From assembly GCF_024198255.1 (NCBI RefSeq), contig NZ_JAJVKW010000014.1:124001-188000 (forward strand): a stretch of DNA of 64,000 bases, read 5' to 3'. Each line of letters begins with the position of its first letter. The first letter of the stretch is position 1. The stretch is from Myxococcus guangdongensis. GTDB taxonomy: Bacteria; Myxococcota; Myxococcia; Myxococcales; Myxococcaceae. This document shows, piece by piece, positions 11,696-19,307 of the stretch. A program made the translations under genes and the position numbers. The notes under the pieces are model-generated. The model was not told the origin of the DNA, searched no databases, and saw only the letters and a list, made by a program, of their open reading frames with translations.

Positions 11696-12592
11696 TCACG
11701 TCGTCGGGGGCGACTGCTGCGGCTGCGGCTGCGCGGGGATGATGGCCGTCAGGTTGGCGTAGATGGTGGAGCAGATGAGGTCCAGCGGCAGGTCGTTGTC
11801 GTCGTGGCCGAAGGGGTCCTCGATTTCGACGCCAATCTCCTCGATGCCGAAGAACACATACGCGACGCAGAACGTGGCCAGCACCGTCAGCCCGCCCAGC
11901 GCATCCAGCAGCGCGAAGGGCAGCGTGTAGCAATACACGAGCAGCGCGCGGCGCAGGTGCATCACGTACGCGAAGGGGATGGGCGTCTTGCGGATGCGCT
12001 CACAGCCGCCGAGGTAGTCGAGGAGGAGCTGGACATTCTGGTCCAGTTGCATCTGCACGTACTCGGAATAGCGCCCCTCGCGACGGCCGGCGTCGAGCAG
12101 CGCGCTCAGCTTGCGCGTCACCGCGAACGGCACATGCTGGGCGCCCATCACCTGGGCCACTTCGTCCGCGGGGAGCTCCTGCGCCAGCGGCCCCAGCGAC
12201 GCCTTGCCTCGCAGCGACGACGCGGAGGCGAAGGGGAAGGCCGCGGTCCACCTCAGAATCGCGGTGTAGAGGACGGGGTGCGCCTGGAGGAAGACGCCCG
12301 AGGCACGCGCCAGGTTGCGCGTCTCGTTGACGATGCCACCCCAGAGCTTCCGGCCCTCCCAGAAGCGGTCGTAGGAGGAGTTGGTGCGGAAGACGAGCAG
12401 GAGGCTCAGCGAGATTCCGGCCAGCGTGTGCACCGTGGCGGGGATGCTCACCGAGCGGACGTGGGTGTGGAAGAGGGCGACGCCCAGGGACCACAGGACG
12501 CAGACCATGACTCGGGCCACGATTTCGCGGACCATCGAGCCCTTGAGGTAGTGGAAGTAACTCCACCAACGATGCGGGTCGTACTCAACCAT
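11696..12592 (-). CDS. Bestrophin-like anion channel family protein (UPF0187)
   Basis: 298 residues. The signature is LLVFRTNSSYDRFWEGRKLWGGIVNETRN, diagnostic of the bestrophin/YneE family, with a hydrophobic pair before it and another (LPFALLDALGGLTVLATFCVAYVFFGIEEIGVEIEDPFG) ending in the conserved acidic D/N-rich stretch GHDDNDLPLD. Bacterial members form pentameric ion channels in the inner membrane. Start at 12592 (MVEYDPHRWW) fits the family N-terminus; no strong RBS. The gene lies 73 bp downstream of the serine-hydrolase homologue, so the two may be co-transcribed. Confidence 0.9.
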   Translation of the reverse strand: MVEYDPHRWWSYFHYLKGSMVREIVARVMVCVLWSLGVALFHTHVRSVSIPATVHTLAGISLSLLLVFRTNSSYDRFWEGRKLWGGIVNETRNLARASGVFLQAHPVLYTAILRWTAAFPFASASSLRGKASLGPLAQELPADEVAQVMGAQHVPFAVTRKLSALLDAGRREGRYSEYVQMQLDQNVQLLLDYLGGCERIRKTPIPFAYVMHLRRALLVYCYTLPFALLDALGGLTVLATFCVAYVFFGIEEIGVEIEDPFGHDDNDLPLDLICSTIYANLTAIIPAQPQPQQSPPTT

Positions 12593-12665
12593 GGTGTCGG
12601 GGGGCGTAACCTGCCACGCCCTCGACAGGGGGCCGCAACCTTTTTCGGAAGGGGTGTCGCGCCAG

Positions 12666-13715
12666 CTACTCCGGCGGCTGCGCGATGAGACGGGAGAGCA
12701 GCGCGAAGCCCGGGCCCTCCAGGGGCACGCGTCCCCGGAGTGCGGCGAACAGCGACCACCCGTGGTCCGCCAGGAGCACCACGCCGGTGTCCGCCGTGGG
12801 GACCAGGCCGATGAAGCCCACATAGCCCCCCATCACCGACGAGCACCACGCCACGGTGTGGCCCCTCACCTGGGAGAGCGACCAGCCCAGCCCCATGCGC
12901 ACCTTGCCCGCCTCCGCGCGAGGAACCCAGGTCATCGAGAGCGCGCGCGCAAGGCCCGCGTCCTCGCGGCCGAGGCACGCGTCGAGGAAGTTCAACACAT
13001 CGAGCGCTGTGGAGTGGAGCGCGCCGGCGCCGGGGAGCGCGGGGAAGGTCCACGCGGGCACGGGGCGGCCTCGCGCGGTGTGGCCTGGGAGGAGCCTGGG
13101 CGCCATCTCCTCCGTCACGCGCGCCGAGGTGTCGTTCATCTTCAGCGGCTTGAAGAGCCAGTCACGGAGCGCGTGCCCGTAGTTGACGCCCGCGCGGCGT
13201 GAGAGCGCATGTCCCAACACGCCCATGCCGAGCAGGGACTCGGAGAAGGGGCGCGGGGGTGGAGAGGCTGGGTGGTAGCCGCGCAGGAAGTCGCCGAAGC
13301 GCTGGGCGGAGTAGTGGCCGAACGGGTCCTCCGGCCGCGACTCGGGCGCGTCCAGGTTGGGCGGCAGGTGAGGCATCCCGGAGGTGTGGGTGGCGAGCTG
13401 TTCCAGGGTGATGCGCCCCGCGTCGGCGTCAGGAAGGAGCGCGCGGGGAATCACCTCGCCGAGCGTCATGTCCAGCCGCGCCTGTCCCTTGTCCACGAGC
13501 AGGGCGAGCAGCGCGCCGGTGAAGACCTGCGTGAGGCCGCCCAGGCCGAAGACCGCCTCGTAGGCAGGCGGGTTGCCCATCTTCCGGTAGGTCTGGACAT
13601 GGCCCTCACCGCGCCAGGTGACTCCGGCGCACAACGATGCCGAGCGATAGCTCCGCACATAGCGGCGGGTCTCCTCCGCGATGAAGTCGACGGCGATGGA
13701 CGGTGGTGGGGTCAC
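12666..13715 (-). CDS. Class C beta-lactamase-fold protein, catalytic motifs lost
   Basis: 349 residues with the overall layout of the beta-lactamase/serine-hydrolase superfamily (N-terminal strand, VFGLGG...FTGALLALLV helix, LATHTSGMPHLP, C-terminal GLGWSLSQVRGHTV). All three active-site motifs are altered. SxxK, normally GSxTK, reads GGLTQ (Ser to Gly60, Lys to Gln63). The Tyr-x-Asn segment appears as ESL in ESLLGMGVLG. The final HxG/KTG position reads CSS in VAWCSSVMGG. The gene is intact, so this looks like a maintained pseudoenzyme, perhaps binding peptidoglycan or a peptide. No signal peptide. GTG start at 13715, preceded by GAGGAG 5 bases upstream. Confidence 0.85.
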   Translation of the reverse strand: MTPPPSIAVDFIAEETRRYVRSYRSASLCAGVTWRGEGHVQTYRKMGNPPAYEAVFGLGGLTQVFTGALLALLVDKGQARLDMTLGEVIPRALLPDADAGRITLEQLATHTSGMPHLPPNLDAPESRPEDPFGHYSAQRFGDFLRGYHPASPPPRPFSESLLGMGVLGHALSRRAGVNYGHALRDWLFKPLKMNDTSARVTEEMAPRLLPGHTARGRPVPAWTFPALPGAGALHSTALDVLNFLDACLGREDAGLARALSMTWVPRAEAGKVRMGLGWSLSQVRGHTVAWCSSVMGGYVGFIGLVPTADTGVVLLADHGWSLFAALRGRVPLEGPGFALLSRLIAQPPE

Positions 13716-13814
13716 CAGGCTCCTCTACACCAAGGACGCGGTGGGCCGCAGCGTCACTTCCCGATTGCCCGGACGTGCGCGCCTGACCATCGTGGGCGGC
13801 AAAGGAGAAGGTGA

Positions 13815-14417
13815 ATGCTCGCAGGTCTCGCAGCGGATGGAACGTATGCGGCAGGGGCTCGCCACACGATGGACGTGAGCGCCGAGGACGCCTGGAGGAA
13901 CTGGGCCGAGGGCTCGGGCCTGGGGCGCTGGCTGTCTTCTCCGCGCACGGCGCTGAAGGAGGGCGAGCGGACGACGCTGAAGGATGGGACGGAGGTCCTC
14001 GCGGTGCGGGTGCGGCCGCCGGCCCTGCTCCGCATCCGGCTGACGCGCGCGGACTGGCCGCGTCCGAGGACCGCGCAGCTCCGCGTCCTCCCCGCCGCGC
14101 GAGGGCACACCGTCGCGTTGCACATGGAGGGGCTCCCCGACGCGGCGTCGCGCGCCGGCTACATCCAACAGTGGAAGAAGGCGCTGAGCGGCCTGACCTC
14201 CCAGCCCGCGAAGAAGAAGGCCAGCGCTCGCGGCGGGGCCACGAAGAAGACCGGCGCCAAGGCAGCCTCGAAGCGGAAGGCAGGCGCCAGGAAGGCCCCG
14301 GTGAAGAAGGCGGGTACCCGAGCCGCGCCAACGAACAACAAGACGGCCAAGGCCGCGACGAAAAAGAAGGCAGGTCCCGGGAAGAAGCCCGCCTCCAGCA
14401 GGACTCGCACCGCGTAG
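13815..14417 (+). CDS. START-like domain protein with histone H1-like basic tail
   Basis: 200 residues. The N-terminal ~130 residues look like an SRPBCC/AHSA1-type domain: AEDAWRNWAEGSGLGRWLSS, a middle of alternating strands, and a terminal helix AGYIQQWKKALSGL, as in activator-of-Hsp90-like proteins. The last ~70 residues are almost only Lys, Ala, Arg, Thr, Gly and Pro (repeated AKKK, GAKAASK, KAGARKAP), resembling the C-terminal tail of histone H1, and should bind nucleic acid. GGAG at 13804-13807 sits 7 bases before the ATG. Related tails occur on other myxobacterial DNA-associated proteins; this pairing is unfamiliar to me. Divergent from the serine-hydrolase homologue. Confidence 0.75.
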   Translation: MLAGLAADGTYAAGARHTMDVSAEDAWRNWAEGSGLGRWLSSPRTALKEGERTTLKDGTEVLAVRVRPPALLRIRLTRADWPRPRTAQLRVLPAARGHTVALHMEGLPDAASRAGYIQQWKKALSGLTSQPAKKKASARGGATKKTGAKAASKRKAGARKAPVKKAGTRAAPTNNKTAKAATKKKAGPGKKPASSRTRTA

Positions 14418-14442
14418 CGGGCACCACGCGTCGCGTCCACGG

Positions 14443-14586
14443 CGACGCAGCGAATCGCGACGCGGACACAACGACACGGCAAGGGGCTGGCACCGAAGAC
14501 CCCGCGATGCCTCAGTCCCGAGGCACCTTCAGAAGGGCTGGCGTTGACGACGACACAGCGAACCACGTCGCGGTGACAACGACACG
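14443..14586 (+). repeat. Two imperfect 36-bp direct repeats, intergenic
   Basis: 14443-14478 and 14551-14586 match over 36 positions with a few changes; both end ACAACGACACG. They lie in the 242-bp non-coding gap between convergent genes, on either side of the hairpin at 14508-14525. Function unknown; could be decayed repeat DNA or protein-binding sites. Confidence 0.55.
14508..14525 (+). terminator. Small hairpin between convergent genes
   Basis: TGCCTC (14508-14513) and GAGGCA (14520-14525), 6-base loop, between two convergent genes. Short stem, so a weak candidate. Confidence 0.3.
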
Positions 14587-14659
14587 CGATGCGGCAGGCC
14601 GCAGGCCCCTCATCGCGCGGAAGCCTCAACCTCCGCCACGCCCTACCTGAGCGCGGTCC

Positions 14660-15082
14660 TCACCTCCCCAGCTTGAGCGTCACGCTCGCGGTGTCCGACT
14701 CCCGTCCCGCGAGCGTGAACCGCAGCTCCCACGTCCCCGGCATGAACAGGTCGAGCTCCGACACCTCGAACACCCCCTCCGAGCGCGACGTGATGCGTGG
14801 TGCCTCATCGATGCCATGTCCCATGGACGGCATCCACGGCTGCACCTTCAGCGCCAGTCCCTGAGCGAGCTTCCCGTTCGCCGCATCCGAGACGCGCACG
14901 GTGAAACGCTGCGGTCCGCGCTTCAACGGCGTCGTGGTGGACAGCACCTTCACGTGCCACCGCCCTGAAGCACTCTGCGTCATCCCCACCACCGACTCCG
15001 CGGCGCTCGCCTCGGCCTGGGCTCGTGGCGTCGCGAACGCCGGAGCCCCCGACAACATCATCCACACGACCCATGTCCTCAC
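14660..15082 (-). CDS. Secreted YtkA/FixH-like domain protein
   Basis: 140 residues. A short signal peptide (MRTWVVWMMLSGAPAFA) is followed by an Ig-like beta domain with the features of the YtkA/FixH family: VRVSDAANGKLAQGLALKVQPWMPSMGHG, ISRSEGVFEVSELDLFMPGTWELRF. The Met/His-rich turn MPSMGHG is the usual copper-ligand-like feature of this family. GTG start at 15082, with GGAG 7 bases upstream. The gene is divergent from two SCO-type genes; YtkA/FixH and SCO proteins commonly sit together in copper delivery or cytochrome oxidase assembly loci, so a periplasmic copper-related role is likely. Confidence 0.75.
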   Translation of the reverse strand: MRTWVVWMMLSGAPAFATPRAQAEASAAESVVGMTQSASGRWHVKVLSTTTPLKRGPQRFTVRVSDAANGKLAQGLALKVQPWMPSMGHGIDEAPRITSRSEGVFEVSELDLFMPGTWELRFTLAGRESDTASVTLKLGR

Positions 15083-15153
15083 GTCGACGCTCCATGGACG
15101 CGTGTCATCACCACGCCCCACGGTGACTGTACCCAGACACGTCCACCGTCCCC

Positions 15154-15172
15154 TTGCGGCATGTTGCCGCAA
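15154..15172. promoter_or_regulatory. 8-3-8 perfect palindrome between FixH-like and SCO genes
   Basis: TTGCGGCA (15154-15161), spacer TGT, TGCCGCAA (15165-15172). It lies 76 bp before the SCO-like start and 72 bp before the FixH-like start, a central position suited to a dimeric regulator acting on both divergent units. Confidence 0.5.
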
Positions 15173-15247
15173 CCAGGCATGCGTCCCGCCCCTGCGACAA
15201 TTCACCGCGTTCGCCACGACGAGGCTTGAGCCAAGGTCGTCAGCACG

Positions 15248-15877
15248 ATGTCCGCGCCCGCTCATCCACCCACACATCGTCGCCCCTCCTCGGCGATGCT
15301 CTGGTTCCTCACGCTGCTGGAGTGGCTGGGCATCCTCCTCTTCGTGCTGACGTGCGCCGCGCTCGTCGGCGTCATCGGGAGGACGCTGCACGAAGGACGT
15401 CCGGCGCCCCCCCATGCGGCCGTGCTCCCCGACTACGGCCCCCTGCCCGCCTTCTCCCTGAGCGACGACGCGGGCCACCCGCTCGAGAACAAACACCTCC
15501 GAGGCCGCGTCACCCTGCTCCACTTCCTCTCCGCGTCCGACCTCCAGCCCTCGGGCCTGCTCGCGGTGCACTCGAGGCTGGAAGCCTACGGGCTCGGCGT
15601 GGACATCCTCCTCGTCACGCGGGATGAGCCACCCGTTCCCCTCCCCAGTCCCCTGCCTCGCGGCTGGCGCAGGCTGTGGCGCGCAGACGCCCTGGAACAG
15701 GCGGTGCGCGGGGTGACACGTGGACATCCCGCACCAGACGCCACGTCCCTGCTGCTCCTGGTGGACCCCCTCGGCTCCGTGCGCGGCATCTACACGGACG
15801 CCCTCACCCGACCCGAAACCGCTCGTCAGGTGGAGGAGGACGCTCGATGCCTCGACACCTGCGGGCTCCAGCGCTGA
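15248..15877 (+). CDS. SCO/thioredoxin-fold membrane-anchored protein without Cys motif
   Basis: 209 residues. One N-terminal membrane anchor (about 17-45) then a SCO-like thioredoxin fold (LPDYGPLPAFSLSDDAGHPLENKHLRGRVTLLHFLSAS). It aligns segment for segment with the next gene, but where SCO has CPTVC this protein has SDLQPS, and the copper-ligand His before the ILVD strand is absent too. It therefore cannot bind copper in the SCO manner. It ends 10 bp before the true SCO gene, so the two are surely co-expressed; a partner or scaffold role is inferred. No strong RBS is seen before the ATG. Confidence 0.8.
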   Translation: MSAPAHPPTHRRPSSAMLWFLTLLEWLGILLFVLTCAALVGVIGRTLHEGRPAPPHAAVLPDYGPLPAFSLSDDAGHPLENKHLRGRVTLLHFLSASDLQPSGLLAVHSRLEAYGLGVDILLVTRDEPPVPLPSPLPRGWRRLWRADALEQAVRGVTRGHPAPDATSLLLLVDPLGSVRGIYTDALTRPETARQVEEDARCLDTCGLQR

Positions 15878-15887
15878 GCACCTGTCC

Positions 15888-16535
15888 ATGAACACCCGGC
15901 CCCGCCGTCACCTCCTCCCCGTGCTCGCGGTCTGCGCGAGCCTCAGCCTGCTCGTCGTGGGTGCGTGGCCCTGGCTCCAATCACGCACCCTCGAGGCGAA
16001 GGCCCGGAGCCTCCCCGACTTCGGCCCCCTGCCCCACTTCGAGCTGCAGGACCAGGAGGCCCGCGCCTTCACCCAGGCCCACCTCGAGCGCCGCGTCGTC
16101 GTCGCGGACTTCTTCTTCACCCGCTGCCCCACCGTCTGCCCGCTGCTCACCGAGCGCATGGCCCGGCTCCAGCGACGCGCTCGCGAGCAGGACGTCCCGG
16201 TGCACTTCGTGTCCTTCAGCGTGGACCCGCGCCACGACACGCCCGAGCGACTCGCCGCCTACGCCCGGGACCACGCCCTCGACACCGCCAACTGGAGCCT
16301 GGTGACAGGCCCCCTGGAACAGGTGGAGACCACCGTCCTGCAAGGCTTCCGCGTCATGATGGGCCGAGCCGAGGAAGCAGACGAGGACGACTTCCTCTCC
16401 CTCTTCCACGGCGAGCACTTCATCCTGGTGGACGCCACCGGCCGGCTCCGCGGCTACTACCGCGTGACGGAGGACCCCCAGGGGCTCGAACAGCTCCTCG
16501 AGGACGCCTCCGCCCTGGCTCGCGCCGCGCGCTGA
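15888..16535 (+). CDS. SCO1/SenC family copper chaperone
   Basis: 215 residues. N-terminal membrane anchor (about 8-26), then a periplasmic SCO domain: LPDFGPLPHFELQDQEAR, the metal-binding motif FFFTRCPTVCPLL (CxxxC), the conserved SVDPRHDTPERLAAYA, and the third ligand His in FHGEHFILVDATGR. SCO proteins deliver copper or reduce thiols for the Cu-A site of cytochrome c oxidase subunit II. The gene follows a Cys-less paralogue by 10 bp and faces a YtkA/FixH-like gene. No oxidase genes are in the window. Convergent with the next gene, 7 bp between stops. Confidence 0.92.
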   Translation: MNTRPRRHLLPVLAVCASLSLLVVGAWPWLQSRTLEAKARSLPDFGPLPHFELQDQEARAFTQAHLERRVVVADFFFTRCPTVCPLLTERMARLQRRAREQDVPVHFVSFSVDPRHDTPERLAAYARDHALDTANWSLVTGPLEQVETTVLQGFRVMMGRAEEADEDDFLSLFHGEHFILVDATGRLRGYYRVTEDPQGLEQLLEDASALARAAR

Positions 16536-16542
16536 CGGACCG

Positions 16543-17853
16543 CTACCCGTCGTCCTCCACGTAGCGCCCCGCCTCCAACCGGAACAGCGCTCCGACAGGC
16601 GCATCCAGGATGGCCTCGAGCGCGGGCGCACGACGGACCAGCTCACGCAACGAGACGAGCACGAGCGTCGACGCATCATTCGTCGAGCCCTTGGGTTCCT
16701 CGCCCGAAGAGAACGCCCAGCCGCTGTCGCGGGGGTTGTGCGGCTTCATCCGCTCCGCGAAGCGGATGGGCTTGCCGCCCTCCAGGAGGGTCCGCGTGAC
16801 GATGGCGCTCTGGCTCAGCAGCCGCAGCTTGCGCATCGTCCGCTGCCGCTCCTCGGTGCCCAGCTCCACGCGGATGAGGACGACACGCCCCTCGGCATCG
16901 AAGTGACGGCTGACGGTGAACACACCATCGCCCCACCGGTTGCCGCACCCCACCGTCCTCGCGCCCGCCAGCTCCAGCAAGGCCGCGTCCTCGGGGCTCG
17001 CGCGCAGCAGCGCGTTCAACTTCTCCAGGTTGCAGTGGGGCCGGTAGTCCACGCCCACGTCCAGGTTCTCCTTCTCGATGCGCTCCTGCGTGGGCGTCGC
17101 CTTCTCCCCCACCGCCTCCATCGGCACGTCCTTCCACCCGAAGACGCCCTCCCCGAAGTCCGTCGCCCCCACCTGCTTCGCGAGCGCGGCGGCGTCCTGG
17201 CCATGGAACACGAAGTCCGCCAGCCCATCGGCCGGCTGCCACATGCGGAAGCTCCCCAGCGGCAGCAGGCCCGCGAAGAACAGCTGCCCGTGCTCCACCA
17301 TCACCCCGGCGACCTCGTCCGAGCGCACCGCCTTCGCGCCCTCCTCCACGACGACGTCGACCGAGCGCCAGCGCCCCTTGAACTCCCCCTCGGGCATGGG
17401 CACCCCCACGACCCGCAGCCCCCGGTCCTTCGGCAGCCCGTCCACCGCCACCGCCCACAGCCCGTTGTACTTCACGACCCCCAACCCGCCGCCGAACTCC
17501 ACCGCCCGACGGGCGCGCTCGACATGCGTCACGCGCTCGGACAGCACCTCCGCGCGCGCATCGAAGCCCTTCTGCTTCGCGAAGTCGTCGAAGTGGGCGA
17601 TGGCGTCCTGGGGATTCGTGCGGTCGAAGAGGAAGCGCGCGTCGAACTCCCGGTCATACGCCTTGCCCGCCGCCTCCGCGTCGCGGCCCACCAGCCGCAA
17701 ATCCCACGCCTCCGGGTCCTTCTTGCGCGGCGACGCGGGCGGCTCGTCGTGACGCCAGAAGCGCCCCAGGCCGGGGTCCAGGATGACGAGGATGCCCTCG
17801 GGCAGGTCGACGTGTCCCAGCTCGACGGTGACGGACTTGGAGGTACGGGCCAT
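16543..17853 (-). CDS. Protein with C-terminal Imm33/DUF2185 immunity-like domain
   Basis: 436 residues, soluble, no signal peptide. The last ~90 residues (PIRFAERMKPHNPRDSGWAFSSG, then DASTLVLVSLRELVRRAPALEAILDAPVGALFRLE) match DUF2185/Imm33, a domain of immunity proteins of polymorphic toxin systems (DSGW and the SPVG/APVG ending are typical). The first 340 residues are not recognised; they contain no repeat or membrane segment. No toxin gene is adjacent. It lies 22 bp downstream of the LysR gene on the same strand and may share its transcript. Immunity function is inferred from one domain only. Confidence 0.7.
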   Translation of the reverse strand: MARTSKSVTVELGHVDLPEGILVILDPGLGRFWRHDEPPASPRKKDPEAWDLRLVGRDAEAAGKAYDREFDARFLFDRTNPQDAIAHFDDFAKQKGFDARAEVLSERVTHVERARRAVEFGGGLGVVKYNGLWAVAVDGLPKDRGLRVVGVPMPEGEFKGRWRSVDVVVEEGAKAVRSDEVAGVMVEHGQLFFAGLLPLGSFRMWQPADGLADFVFHGQDAAALAKQVGATDFGEGVFGWKDVPMEAVGEKATPTQERIEKENLDVGVDYRPHCNLEKLNALLRASPEDAALLELAGARTVGCGNRWGDGVFTVSRHFDAEGRVVLIRVELGTEERQRTMRKLRLLSQSAIVTRTLLEGGKPIRFAERMKPHNPRDSGWAFSSGEEPKGSTNDASTLVLVSLRELVRRAPALEAILDAPVGALFRLEAGRYVEDDG

Positions 17854-17875
17854 CCCGCCACCCTACCCCACCCGC

Positions 17876-18811
17876 TCACCGTCCCGACGCGGCCTGACGG
17901 ACCTCCCCCCGCGCGCGGAAGGGCGCGAACAGCTCCACCGCCCAGTCCACGAAGGCGCGCAGCTTGGCGTTCATGTGCCGGTTCTGCGGATACACGATGA
18001 AGACCGGGAACGGCTCGCAGCGCCATTCAGGGAACAGCCGCACCAGCGCGCCACTCGCCAGGTGGGGACGCGCGACGAACTCCGGCAGCTGCGTCACGCC
18101 CAACCCCGCCAACACCGCCGACAGGTGCGCCGTGCTCTCGTTCACCGCCACGCTGGCGCGCCCCAGCACCTCCAGCCGCTCCTCCCCCTGCAGGAACGAC
18201 AGCGGAATCACCCGCCCCGTCCGCGTGGAGAAGTAGCTCACGATGTCGTGGCCATCCTGCAGGCCGGTGGGATGCGCCGGAGTCCCTCGGCGCTTCAGGT
18301 AGCCCGGCGTGGCGCAGGACACGAACTCCAGCTCGCCGATGCGTCGGCCGACCAGGGCCGGGTCCGGCAACACGCCGCCGCGAATCACACAGTCCACGCC
18401 GTCGCCCACCAGGTCCACCGAGCGGTCCCCCACCCCCAGCTCCAGCTGGATGTCCGGGAACTTCTCCCGGAACGACGGCAGCGCGGGGATGAGCAGGAAG
18501 TTGGACACCGACGAGCCCGCATCCACCCGCAGGCGCCCCCGGGGCCGCGTGCGCGCGCTCGACACGTCCGCCTCGATGTCCTCCAGGTCCGCCAGCAGCC
18601 GGGCCGTCCGCGCGTAGTAGGCCGCGCCCTCCGGCGTCACCGTCACCCGCCGCGTGGTGCGCTGGAGCAGCTTGACCTGGAGGTGCGCCTCCAGCCCCTG
18701 CACCAGCTTCGTCACGGAGGGCTTGGGCATCTTCAACGTGTCCGCGGCCCGGGTGAAGGTGCCGGCCTCCACCACCCGGGCGAACACCCGCATCGCGGTG
18801 AGCTGGTCCAT
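17876..18811 (-). CDS. LysR-family transcriptional regulator
   Basis: 311 residues, standard length. N-terminal winged helix (MDQLTAMRVFARVVEAGTFTRAADTLKMPKPSVTKLVQGLE) and the periplasmic-binding-like effector domain (GRLRVDAGSSVSNFLLIPALPSF onward). It belongs to the large CrgA/DsdC-like subgroup common in proteobacteria. LysR proteins often regulate a divergent gene; upstream here is the small secreted protein gene at 18992, 180 bp away, which is a candidate target. The downstream DUF2185 gene may be in the same transcript. Confidence 0.93.
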   Translation of the reverse strand: MDQLTAMRVFARVVEAGTFTRAADTLKMPKPSVTKLVQGLEAHLQVKLLQRTTRRVTVTPEGAAYYARTARLLADLEDIEADVSSARTRPRGRLRVDAGSSVSNFLLIPALPSFREKFPDIQLELGVGDRSVDLVGDGVDCVIRGGVLPDPALVGRRIGELEFVSCATPGYLKRRGTPAHPTGLQDGHDIVSYFSTRTGRVIPLSFLQGEERLEVLGRASVAVNESTAHLSAVLAGLGVTQLPEFVARPHLASGALVRLFPEWRCEPFPVFIVYPQNRHMNAKLRAFVDWAVELFAPFRARGEVRQAASGR

Positions 18812-18991
18812 GACGTCGTCCTCGAAGGGCCCAGGGAGGGAGTCCCCGGGACCCCATGATTCTTACCTGAATGAAAACATCCGCGTCCCCAGCCATCGAC
18901 TGTCGACAAGGCTGGAACAGCCGCCACCCTGAGACTTCAGTCACCGGATGATGTTAGTCTTTGGACTCCCCTTCACAAGAGGTGGTCCCCC

Positions 18992-19252
18992 ATGAAGACG
19001 TGGCTCGCGGTGACGTTGGGCGCGGTGGTTGGACTCGCGGCGGCGGTGGTTCCCCCGGCGGCCGTCGCAGGCGCCTCGGAGCAGGAGCACGAGCAGACGG
19101 ACCCCTCGGCCTATCCCGGCCCGTGCTTCCTGGAGCTCATCTGCCCGAACGGCTCGGTGCTCCGGTGCAACGGCGCCTGGGAGTGCGACTACGGCGGCAA
19201 CTGGATTCGCTGCGACGGCGCCGCCTGGGGTTGTGACGGCACCAGCACCTGA
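18992..19252 (+). CDS. Small secreted Cys-rich protein
   Basis: 86 residues. Clear signal peptide (MKTWLAVTLGAVVGLAAAVV, cleavage near VAG-AS) then a 55-residue mature part with six Cys in the pattern PCFLELICPNG, RCNGAWECDYGG, RCDGAAWGCDG. The repeated C-x-G-A-W-x-C units suggest a disulphide-knotted peptide. RBS AGAGGTGG is upstream. Function not recognised; a hairpin follows. Confidence 0.7.
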   Translation: MKTWLAVTLGAVVGLAAAVVPPAAVAGASEQEHEQTDPSAYPGPCFLELICPNGSVLRCNGAWECDYGGNWIRCDGAAWGCDGTST

Positions 19253-19266
19253 CACACCGGCGTGTT

Positions 19267-19292
19267 GCCGGGAGCCCGCGGCGGCTCCCGGC
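19267..19292 (+). terminator. Terminator hairpin after small secreted protein
   Basis: GCCGGGAGCC (19267-19276) pairs perfectly with GGCTCCCGGC (19283-19292), 6-base loop, 14 bases after the stop and before the stop of the convergent beta-helix gene; may serve both. Confidence 0.6.
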
Positions 19293-19307
19293 GTGCTCAC
19301 GCCATGC

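Noticed and set aside
14660..15895. Long minus-strand frame reaching to 15895
   Set aside because: Only its last 140 codons have signal peptide and family features; the rest is antisense to the SCO-like gene.
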